From JAAFHS01 sp043751715 (GTDB lineage: Bacteria; Pseudomonadota; Alphaproteobacteria; Rhodobacterales; Rhodobacteraceae): a DNA stretch of 13,075 nucleotides. Position numbers and translations under genes: made by a program. The stretch covers positions 1 to 13,075 of the forward strand of contig JAYUZO010000266.1 of NCBI GenBank assembly GCA_043751715.1. Direction: 5' to 3'. Below the pieces are notes generated by a model that saw only the letters and a list, made by a program, of their open reading frames with translations, did not search any database and was not told the DNA's origin. This document shows, in pieces, positions 6,924 to 12,914 of the stretch (its first letter is position 1; each line of letters opens with the position of its first letter).

Positions 6924-7606
6924 ATTTTCTTGATGCGCCATCGCCTGATCACGAAGCCCTTGTGCAAGGGCTGGCCAATGTATTTTTCAGCCCGGTCGAA
7001 CCCTATGAATTCGCGCGTGACCCTGATCAGCCCCCCCCCCTGCGGGCCTATGCGCTGATTGATGCGTCGCAAAGCCCGGATATAGCGGTGCTGCTGGAGG
7101 CGTTCGATTCGCCGGCGCGCTGCCTGTTTGACGGAGAGGTAGGCGAGGATCTGGGTGAAGTGGCGCCCTGGCTGGTAGAGCTGACGCGGCTGGATGATGC
7201 GTGGGATTGGTTCGTGGAAGATGGCTATGGCAAGAACTGGGGCATCTTGCTGCATTCGCGGTTGGAATTGGCGCGGTTCAAGACGCAGTTGAAGCGGTTT
7301 CTGAAGATCACGGATGACAAGGGCGACAGCTTTTTCTTCAAATATTACCGGCCGAAACATCTGAATGCCTATCTGCCAGTGTTTGATGACGTGCAGATGG
7401 GCAGTTTTATGCAAGGCATCGAGACGATCTTTTGTGAAAGCGACAAAGATCCGAACAAGCTGTTGCAATACCAGCTGAAACCCAAGGGGGGGCTGGCCAG
7501 CGTGACGCATGATCTGCGCCGCGTGGGCGAACCGCTGATGCCGCGTGTGCCATCGGAAGAGGACGCGGCGGTCTATCTGCGGGCCATGCGCGAGGGGGCA
7601 AAGTGA
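6920..7606 (+). CDS. DUF4123 T6SS effector chaperone/adaptor
   Basis: DUF4123 proteins (also called TEC or Tap adaptors) bind a cargo effector and load it on the VgrG tip before secretion; they act in the cytoplasm. The 228-residue protein has the domain at about residues 42-155: AYALIDASQSP, CLFDGE, VAPWLVEL, DDAWDWFV, NWGILLHS, LKRFLKITDD and FFFKYYRPKHLNAYLP. The C-terminal 75 residues are less conserved and would be the cargo-specific part. The gene lies between vgrG and the CDC123-like gene, the usual place for an adaptor. Its ATG overlaps a small upstream frame (ATGA). An uninterrupted run of ten C (7031-7040) covers codons 38-40 and could change frame by slippage. The family is assigned by eye. 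Confidence 0.85.
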   Translation: MNFLDAPSPDHEALVQGLANVFFSPVEPYEFARDPDQPPPLRAYALIDASQSPDIAVLLEAFDSPARCLFDGEVGEDLGEVAPWLVELTRLDDAWDWFVEDGYGKNWGILLHSRLELARFKTQLKRFLKITDDKGDSFFFKYYRPKHLNAYLPVFDDVQMGSFMQGIETIFCESDKDPNKLLQYQLKPKGGLASVTHDLRRVGEPLMPRVPSEEDAAVYLRAMREGAK

Positions 7607-7665
7607 TGCAGTCCGGCGGTGCCATGGCAGCAATCGGCATTGGCGACGGGTGTTCCGTGCCATGA
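7606..7665 (+). CDS. Possible 19-aa coupling ORF
   Basis: The frame MQSGGAMAAIGIGDGCSVP starts in the TGATG overlap with the DUF4123 stop (7604-7608). It has the best ribosome binding site of the plus-strand module, GAGGGGG at 7592-7598 with a 7-nt spacer. Its TGA (7663-7665) overlaps the ATG of the next gene (7662). It looks like a coupling leader that delivers ribosomes to the CDC123-like gene, whose own start lacks a clear Shine-Dalgarno. A past or artefactual frameshift in the start of that gene is the alternative. Confidence 0.3.
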   Translation: MQSGGAMAAIGIGDGCSVP

Positions 7666-8528
7666 GCGAAGTCTGGTCCACGGCGATGGGAACATGGTGC
7701 ACCGATCTGGCGGATCTGATGCTGCCATTTGACCGGGTGATTCTGTCGCGGGCGGATCTGGTGTTCATGGGCAGTGGCACGCCGGGGTTTGCCTATGCGG
7801 TCAATGACCCCTGCCCTGACGGGTTTTCGCAGGCGCTGAAATCTGACCTGTCGATGGTGACGGCGCATTATCCGCAGGGCGCACATTTGCGGCTTGACCT
7901 GTGCAGCTTTCGCACCGGGGCTGCGACGCCGCGTGTGGTGGGCACCAATGGTGCTTTGTGGCTGATGCGGCAGGCCAATCCGCGCGTGTCGGGTGTGATC
8001 CGGCGTGGATTGGCCGATAACCGCGACATGTCTTTGTTTTTGTTTCCCTGGCTGCCAATTCCGCCCTGGGCCGAATTCCGTATCTTTATCCGGCAGGGCC
8101 AACGGATCGGCGTATCGCAATATCACGCAGATCCGGTCTTTCCGCAGATAGCCCAGCATGAGGCGGCCATTGCAGCGGCGCTTGATACCTTTGTTGCCAG
8201 CGCCCTGCCCCGGCTGAAACAGCCTGACACCACGCTGGATGTGCTGGCCGAACCGATGCCGCAGGGCGGGTTCCGCATCCGGCTGGTTGACCTTGCCACC
8301 TTTGGTCCGCGCACGGATTGCCTGTTGTTTGCTGCCGAGACGGGGCGCCCATTTGATGGGTCATTGCAGTTTCGCAAGCCCGAGGTCACGCTGACCATGC
8401 CCATCCTTAAGGCTGAAGCGGACCAGACCATGCATCCGGCCTCTGCCATGCCAACGCCCCCCGCCTTGCCTACGCCCGCTGCCATGCCAACGCCCCCCGC
8501 CCCCGAAGATGATGTCTGGAGGATCTGA
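7662..8528 (+). CDS. CDC123/D123-like ATP-grasp protein of T6SS (paralogue 1)
   Basis: This 288-residue protein matches the CDC123 (D123) family by eye. It has DLMLP (18-22), WAEFRIFIRQGQRIGVSQY (136-154), VDLATFGPRTDCLLF (209-223) and FDGSLQF (231-237). In eukaryotic CDC123 the equivalent stretches are EFRCFV...ISQ and IDFNPFG..TD. The family is an ATP-grasp clade predicted to ligate peptides to proteins, and bacterial members are known from T6SS loci. The Mg-site Asn of the NPFG motif is Ala212 here, so catalysis may be impaired. Residues about 261-281 are a Pro-rich hexapeptide repeat (AMPTPP) before an acidic/aromatic tail, EDDVWRI. The ATG at 7662 is supported by the paralogue, whose DLMLP lies at nearly the same distance from its start. 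The gene sits between the adaptor and PAAR genes. Confidence 0.75.
   Translation: MSEVWSTAMGTWCTDLADLMLPFDRVILSRADLVFMGSGTPGFAYAVNDPCPDGFSQALKSDLSMVTAHYPQGAHLRLDLCSFRTGAATPRVVGTNGALWLMRQANPRVSGVIRRGLADNRDMSLFLFPWLPIPPWAEFRIFIRQGQRIGVSQYHADPVFPQIAQHEAAIAAALDTFVASALPRLKQPDTTLDVLAEPMPQGGFRIRLVDLATFGPRTDCLLFAAETGRPFDGSLQFRKPEVTLTMPILKAEADQTMHPASAMPTPPALPTPAAMPTPPAPEDDVWRI
8443..8501 (+). repeat. Direct repeat encoding a Pro-rich linker
   Basis: A 23-bp sequence starting CTGCCATGCCAACG occurs exactly at 8443-8465 and 8479-8501, a 36-bp period. The repeats and the related bases between them encode three copies of the hexapeptide pattern A-[ML]-P-T-P-[PA] in the C-terminal linker of the CDC123-like protein. 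The period is a multiple of three, so gain or loss of units keeps the frame. Confidence 0.85.
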
Positions 8529-8531
8529 CCC

Positions 8532-8825
8532 ATGGCAAAACCGGTATCCCTGATCGGCCACAACCATGTCTGCCCGATGGTCGACCCCGGCCCGAAACCA
8601 CATGTGGGCGGGCCGATTGTGAACCCCGGTCAGGTGTTCGTGCGGGTGAACGGCAAGCCGATGGCGACGGTCGGGGGCACCTGCACCTGTGTCGGGCCGC
8701 CTGATACGCTGAACCAGGGGTCATCCATTGTGAAAATCATGGGCAAAGGCGTTGTGCGCATGGGCGATGGCACGGCGCATGGTGGCACGGTGGTGATGGG
8801 CGAACCCACAGTGCGGGCGGACTGA
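8532..8825 (+). CDS. PAAR domain T6SS tip protein
   Basis: PAAR proteins form the sharp, metal-bound cone on top of the VgrG trimer. This 97-residue, single-domain protein has the family pattern: MAKPVSLIGHNHVCP, PHVGGPIVNPG, a first repeat VFVRVNGKPMATVGG, then GSSIVKIMGKGVVRMGDGTA and HGGTVVMG. His24, Cys51, Cys53 and His83 are candidate metal ligands. There is no C-terminal toxin extension, so it is a bare tip. GGAGG at 8518-8522 (9-nt spacer) lies in the end of the upstream gene. It is the last plus-strand gene of the module and its stop is only 3 nt from that of the converging operon. Confidence 0.93.
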   Translation: MAKPVSLIGHNHVCPMVDPGPKPHVGGPIVNPGQVFVRVNGKPMATVGGTCTCVGPPDTLNQGSSIVKIMGKGVVRMGDGTAHGGTVVMGEPTVRAD

Positions 8826-8828
8826 TTG

Positions 8829-9647
8829 CTACCGCCCGGTGATCCAGTAATCGGCCACACCGCCAGCCCCTGCCCCACCGGGCATGGCGGTGGCCATGCG
8901 GGCGGGTGACGAAACCTGCACCCGGTTGAACCGGAATGATCCGTCAAAATCACCGCCGTTGGCAAAGGTGAACAGGCAGGCGTCCGTCTCGGGCCCAAAG
9001 GGATTAAGTTCGATCAACGTGGCACGAAAACCTTTTCCTTGTGGTTCGACAAACACATCGGCCACAACCGATGGCAGGTGCAGACCGGCCAGCAGCACTT
9101 CGGAAAAAGATTGCAGCGCGGTCAGGATCGGGCTTTCGTTATAGGTGATGGCCGGAAAGGTTTCGCGGTGCAGGTATTGCGATGCGCCCACGACGCGCCC
9201 ATCGCGGATGAACATGCGGAATTCAGCCCAATCCGGGATAGTGACCCATGGCCGCAGATGCAGCACCACCGGCTCCGCCATCACCACATGCGCGATACAG
9301 GCCTGCCCGATGCGCGGATCATCGCGCGACATGATCTGCAATACCCCACGCGCGCCAAGCGCAGGCGCATTGGAAATTGACCCCGCCTTCCAGCTGCAAT
9401 AGCCAATCCGCGGCATGACCCCTTCGGGAAACTGCGCCATCACCGTTTCCAGCGTGTCAAGGAAACCCGGAGAGAAATAGCCCTCCGCCCGCCCGTCCAT
9501 CGCTGCACGAAAGGCCATGCTGAACCCACCAAGAACGTGCGCGTCATGCGCCGACATTTTAATCGACACCATCGGCAACATCAGATCGCGCACCGCATCA
9601 GGGTAATGCTCCGGGAATGTCATGCGGATGGCGTGGGGGAAGAACAT
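8829..9647 (-). CDS. CDC123/D123-like ATP-grasp protein of T6SS (paralogue 2)
   Basis: This 272-residue protein is a diverged paralogue of the product of 7662-8528. Shared blocks are DLMLP (21-25), W.TIPDWAEFRMFIRDGRVVGASQY (to Tyr158), LIELNPFGPETDACLF (211-226) and FDGSFRF (234-240). Unlike its partner it keeps the acidic-x-Asn pair of the CDC123 Mg site (Glu213, Asn215), so it is the better candidate for an active ATP-grasp enzyme. The C-terminus has a Gly/Ala-rich linker and the tail ADYWITGR. The ATG at 9647 is 1 nt after the SUKH stop (TGACATG), suggesting translational coupling. An internal ATG at 9623 is an alternative. It closes the toxin-immunity operon. A function as a peptide ligase on effector or target is inferred from the family prediction only. 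Confidence 0.77.
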   Translation of the reverse strand: MFFPHAIRMTFPEHYPDAVRDLMLPMVSIKMSAHDAHVLGGFSMAFRAAMDGRAEGYFSPGFLDTLETVMAQFPEGVMPRIGYCSWKAGSISNAPALGARGVLQIMSRDDPRIGQACIAHVVMAEPVVLHLRPWVTIPDWAEFRMFIRDGRVVGASQYLHRETFPAITYNESPILTALQSFSEVLLAGLHLPSVVADVFVEPQGKGFRATLIELNPFGPETDACLFTFANGGDFDGSFRFNRVQVSSPARMATAMPGGAGAGGVADYWITGR

Positions 9648-9648
9648 G

Positions 9649-10209
9649 TCAGGTCAGGATCAGATCGCGGGCAAGCATTTCGTTGCGTGGCGTGTGCCAG
9701 TGTTCTTTACCGATGAAATCCGTAGTATCAAAAAGACCCACAACAAAGTCAGAGAATGTCGGAGCTTGCAGATAAAGGTGCGTTTCGTTGTTCGTGTCAC
9801 TGCCCCAACTATCGCGAGTAGGAATCCAAAGATAAATCTTTCCAAGGTCTTTGGGACGTAGGGATAAAAGCAGTTGCAAGTTACCCGGATCAGTTCCGAT
9901 AAAGAACAAATCAGTCGGCGTGCCATCGCCGAAAGTTGATTTTTGCCAAACATCGGCTGCGTAATCCCACGCGTAAAGCGGGTCACAAAACACGGTCTTT
10001 TCGTACGAATCCCACACGTCATCTGGGATGGCGACCTCGAAAACATTCGGATAAGGCCTTCCCCCACCGTAGGTTGTCATGAAATTGCGGTAATCCGCCG
10101 GCAGACGACGCCCCGTCTGGCTTTCCCAGTGTGTGATCTTGGCTGAACTTTGCGAAAGATCAGGCCATTCTGCGTGCTGAGGCGCGATGATTTGCTGTGT
10201 CATTGTCAT
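9649..10209 (-). CDS. SUKH (SMI1/KNR4) family immunity protein
   Basis: SUKH proteins are the most common immunity proteins beside bacterial polymorphic nuclease toxins; they bind and block the toxin in the producing cell. The 186-residue protein shows the family features ITHWESQTGRRLPADYRNFM (25-44) with YGGG after it, a middle DLFFIGTDPGNLQLLL (100-115), and IYLWIPTRDSWG (125-136). The gene starts 3 nt after the toxin stop. GAAGGA in the toxin 3' end lies 9 nt before the ATG at 10209; a second ATG two codons on is a weaker choice. By my count 82 of 180 bases at 9721-9900 are G or C (46%), below the neighbouring core genes, which suggests horizontal acquisition. It is the likely antidote to the adjacent WHH nuclease. 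Confidence 0.85.
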   Translation of the reverse strand: MTMTQQIIAPQHAEWPDLSQSSAKITHWESQTGRRLPADYRNFMTTYGGGRPYPNVFEVAIPDDVWDSYEKTVFCDPLYAWDYAADVWQKSTFGDGTPTDLFFIGTDPGNLQLLLSLRPKDLGKIYLWIPTRDSWGSDTNNETHLYLQAPTFSDFVVGLFDTTDFIGKEHWHTPRNEMLARDLILT

Positions 10210-10212
10210 GTC

Positions 10213-11055
10213 TTAAAATCCTTCACCATGCACTTTGCCAAACAATGCCGCGCCACCCGTGTGATTGACCCCACCATAGCTGGCCGTATTGATGGAGGAC
10301 GGCACCAATTGCATGGTCACGCCATTCTCTTTGTGATGCCAAGTATATCCATCGGGGATTTGCCAGTTGGGATCACCGGTGCGGGCCCGCATTGCCTTGT
10401 CAGCCGCAGTAAAGTCAGTGGAGTTTCCCTTCATGGGAATGTCGACATCCGCCTTTGAAAACGGTGAGAAGTTTGGAAAGCCATTGGCATAGGTCACAGG
10501 CGGACCGCCATCCTTCGGCGTCCAGACCCCATCACCGGGTGTGCCTGACCATGACCCTTTGTTCGGGTCTTTGGGCAAGGTATCGTACTGCGGGCCTTTG
10601 GGTGATGGCAATCGGTCAAGACAGGACTTTGTCCCGTTACAACTGACAACGGCCGCATCATAGGCTTCTTTGCGGGCTTTTGCCATGTCTGCCCAATACT
10701 TGGCAGCAGTGTCCTTTGTCGTCTGAAAGACACGTCCCATTGCCGTATTGGCGACGTCAACAGCCCGCTTGATATCCAGCAGCCGAACCCCCGCACGCAC
10801 ACCCTTTATGCCGTCAACAACCGGAATAAGGCCAACAGTATCAAAAAAGACATCCGTCCACGTACCGTTCTTCCATGATCGGCCCAACGAAGCAATGTCA
10901 GCAACTGTGCCCCATGGTGGCGGCGCCATACCGCCTGCCGCCAACCCACCATCAATCAGAAGATCACCATAACGTTTATTCAAATCCTGAAGCTGCACAT
11001 AGGCATTGCGCGTTTCAGTGACGTTCACGCCTGCTCTATCGAGGTAACCCGTCAT
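10213..11055 (-). CDS. T6SS-associated WHH-type HNH nuclease toxin
   Basis: This is a 280-residue likely antibacterial effector. The C-terminal domain (about 187-280) has VTYANGFPNFSPFSKADVDI, then DGYTWHHKENGVTMQLVP with Trp239-His240-His241, and YGGVNHTGG with His265. These are the marks of the WHH subgroup of the HNH/Endonuclease VII fold found in polymorphic toxins, and imply DNA cleavage. The N-terminal part (about 36-95) is Gly/Ala-rich and hydrophobic with APPPWGTVADIASLG and GLIPVVDGIKG, like pre-toxin segments. A hydrophilic Pro/Gly linker (150-186) joins the two. There is no fused PAAR, Rhs or VgrG domain, so it is probably a cargo loaded by the DUF4123 adaptor. The ATG at 11055 overlaps the upstream stop (ATGA) and is preferred over an ATG at 11085. 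The immunity gene follows at 3 nt. Confidence 0.85.
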   Translation of the reverse strand: MTGYLDRAGVNVTETRNAYVQLQDLNKRYGDLLIDGGLAAGGMAPPPWGTVADIASLGRSWKNGTWTDVFFDTVGLIPVVDGIKGVRAGVRLLDIKRAVDVANTAMGRVFQTTKDTAAKYWADMAKARKEAYDAAVVSCNGTKSCLDRLPSPKGPQYDTLPKDPNKGSWSGTPGDGVWTPKDGGPPVTYANGFPNFSPFSKADVDIPMKGNSTDFTAADKAMRARTGDPNWQIPDGYTWHHKENGVTMQLVPSSINTASYGGVNHTGGAALFGKVHGEGF

Positions 11056-11456
11056 TGCAGGTCTGCCCCAATACCACGATACCAATAGCTGTCATTCGGG
11101 TGCATGATCGCATGCACAGCCTGGTCCTTTGGCACGCTGTAAAAGCGGTCTATCTTTTCCGGTCCGGCGATGGTCGGATTCAGTGCCACCTCACGGAAAC
11201 CGGGTTGTTGCCAGAAATTCGGCCCGATCTTCCACATCAGAATGATGAAATGGGCCTGAGAGGGGAAATCGCTGATGCCACACTGGCGCGCATAGGTGCG
11301 GCCATTGATGGTCATTTCACGCAGGCCTTCGGGTGAGACGGTGAAATACGGATCAGGGATGTGCAGCTTCATCACATCTTCTACAAACCATTCGGCAAAG
11401 TCTGCGTCATGGGTGACGCCGGACATCATCAGGTCAGAGGAGAACACAGGTTGCAT
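11052..11456 (-). CDS. Unrecognised 134-aa protein, first gene of the toxin operon
   Basis: I do not recognise this family. The protein is soluble-looking, rich in aromatics (Trp, Phe, Tyr), and has no signal peptide or membrane segment. Distinct stretches are AEWFVEDVMKLHIPDPYF, GRTYARQCGISDFPSQAHFI, NFWQQPGFREVAL and HPNDSYWYRGIG. Its stop overlaps the toxin ATG by the ATGA arrangement, so the two are made together. By position it could be a specific chaperone or targeting partner for the toxin, a second immunity protein, or a delivery domain split from the effector. An in-frame TAA lies 9 nt before the ATG, so no longer start exists. The ribosome binding site is weak. Confidence 0.7.
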   Translation of the reverse strand: MQPVFSSDLMMSGVTHDADFAEWFVEDVMKLHIPDPYFTVSPEGLREMTINGRTYARQCGISDFPSQAHFIILMWKIGPNFWQQPGFREVALNPTIAGPEKIDRFYSVPKDQAVHAIMHPNDSYWYRGIGADLQ

Positions 11457-11524
11457 GGCGAGGGGTTACCCAAAACAAAATGGCGGAGATTCTTCAGAGA
11501 AACACTGGCAAATTCAATGACATC

Positions 11525-11553
11525 AGCATCTTGTGCAAACGCACGACTGTCAA
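11525..11553 (-). promoter_or_regulatory. Candidate promoter of the toxin-immunity operon
   Basis: On the minus strand a consensus -35 TTGACA (11553-11548) is followed, after a 17-nt spacer, by GATGCT (11530-11525), a half-matching -10. It lies between the tRNA-Arg gene and the ATG at 11456, facing the toxin operon. Read-through from the tRNA is an alternative source of transcripts. Confidence 0.4.
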
Positions 11554-11571
11554 GCCGCAGATAAATGAAAA

Positions 11572-11648
<77 letters not shown>

Positions 11649-11657
11649 CTGCGCCTG

Positions 11658-11686
11658 TCTATAACGGCAGGACGCGGCGACGGCAA
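11658..11686 (-). promoter_or_regulatory. Candidate tRNA-Arg promoter
   Basis: On the minus strand TTGCCG (11686-11681) and TATAGA (11663-11658) are separated by 17 nt. The -10 ends 9 nt before the tRNA 5' end, which fits a start just upstream of the mature tRNA. The -35 begins 5 nt after the sufS stop codon. Confidence 0.45.
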
Positions 11687-11690
11687 GCGG

Positions 11691-12911
11691 TCAGGCGAAC
11701 AGGTCGTGGCACAACTCCAATGCTGAAATCAGCGCATCAACCTCGGCTGTGGTGTTGTACATGGCAAAGGACGCGCGGCAGGTGGCGCCCACGCCCAGAT
11801 GTTCCATCAACGGCATGGCGCAATGGGTGCCCGCCCGCACCGCAATGCCGCGTTTGTCCAGAATGGTGGAAATGTCATGCGCATGTGCGGCACCATCCAG
11901 CGTAAAGCTGAAAATCGCACCCTTGGTGGCAGAATCGCCCTGCACTTGCAGCCAGTTCAGCCCGGCCAGCCTTTTGCGCGCATAGTCCCGCAAGGCCAAC
12001 TCGTGCGCCGCGATATTGGCCATGCCAAGGCCCATCATGTAATCCAGTGCCACACCCAGCGCGGTTTGCTGCACTATGCCCGGTGTGCCAGCCTCAAACT
12101 TCATCGGCGGGTCATTCCAGGTGACAGCATCGCGCGACACCTCACGGATCATGTCACCACCCCCCAGGAAAGGGCGCATTTCGGCCATGCGGTCAGGGTG
12201 AATGAAGATCGCGCCAGAACCGCTTGGTCCGTATAGCTTATGCCCCGTGATGGCATAAAAATCACAGCCCAGATCGGCTACATCAACCGCCATATGCACC
12301 GCCGCCTGTGAGCCGTCCACCAGCACCGGCACGCCCTTTGCCCGCGCACCTGCGCAGATCGCCTTTACATCCACCACGCTGCCCAGCACGTTTGACATAT
12401 GCGTCACCGCCACCAGTTTTGTGCGCGGCCCGATCGCATCAATCATCGCCTGCGGATCAAGATCGCCGTGCGCATCCACATCGACCCATTTCAGCACCAC
12501 GCCCTGCCGTTCGCGCAAAAAATGCCACGGCACGATATTGGCGTGGTGTTCCAGGATCGATAGCACAATTTCATCACCGGCCTGCATGCGCGGCGCGGCC
12601 CAGCCGTAGGATACAAGGTTAATCGCCTCGGTCGTGCCGGTGGTGAACACGATATGTTCGGATGACGGCGCGCCCAGAAAGCGCGCAATGGTGCCGCGCA
12701 CGGCTTCGTATTTTTCGGTGGCAAGGTTAGATAGGTAGTGCAAGCCCCTGTGAACATTCGCATATTCATGTGCATAGGCGGTGGTCACCGCATCAATAAC
12801 AACCCTTGGTTTTTGCGCCGAAGCACCATTGTCAAGGTAGACCAGCGGCTTGCCGTTCACCTGCCGTGACAGGATGGGAAAATCAGCGCGCACCTGTGTG
12901 ATATCAAACAT
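11691..12911 (-). CDS. sufS: SufS-type cysteine desulfurase
   Basis: This PLP enzyme removes sulfur from L-cysteine as a persulfide and hands it to the SUF iron-sulfur cluster machinery. The 406-residue protein is full length for group II (SufS) desulfurases. Features are VYLDNGASAQKP, the conserved NVHRGLHYLS, TTGTTEAINLV, EHHANIVPW and VDGSQA, and the PLP lysine Lys225 in ITGHKLYGPSGSG. The catalytic Cys364 is in RAGTHCAMPLMEHLG, whose short active-site loop is typical of SufS rather than IscS/NifS. The ATG at 12911 gives the normal N-terminus MFDITQVRADFPIL. A small membrane-protein gene ends 3 nt upstream on the same strand, so sufS is inside or at the end of a suf operon whose other genes lie to the right. 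Confidence 0.95.
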   Translation of the reverse strand: MFDITQVRADFPILSRQVNGKPLVYLDNGASAQKPRVVIDAVTTAYAHEYANVHRGLHYLSNLATEKYEAVRGTIARFLGAPSSEHIVFTTGTTEAINLVSYGWAAPRMQAGDEIVLSILEHHANIVPWHFLRERQGVVLKWVDVDAHGDLDPQAMIDAIGPRTKLVAVTHMSNVLGSVVDVKAICAGARAKGVPVLVDGSQAAVHMAVDVADLGCDFYAITGHKLYGPSGSGAIFIHPDRMAEMRPFLGGGDMIREVSRDAVTWNDPPMKFEAGTPGIVQQTALGVALDYMMGLGMANIAAHELALRDYARKRLAGLNWLQVQGDSATKGAIFSFTLDGAAHAHDISTILDKRGIAVRAGTHCAMPLMEHLGVGATCRASFAMYNTTAEVDALISALELCHDLFA

Positions 12912-12914
12912 GGC

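Noticed and set aside
6656..7780. A 374-codon open frame on the minus strand opposite the end of vgrG and the DUF4123 gene
   Set aside because: Its product is Arg/His/Gln-rich without any recognisable domain, and it lies antisense to two clear T6SS genes. It is a shadow caused by codon bias.
11052..11085. Unknown 134-aa protein and toxin as one gene split by a frameshift
   Set aside because: The ATGA stop/start overlap is the usual coupling arrangement and both proteins look complete, though a split effector cannot be fully excluded.
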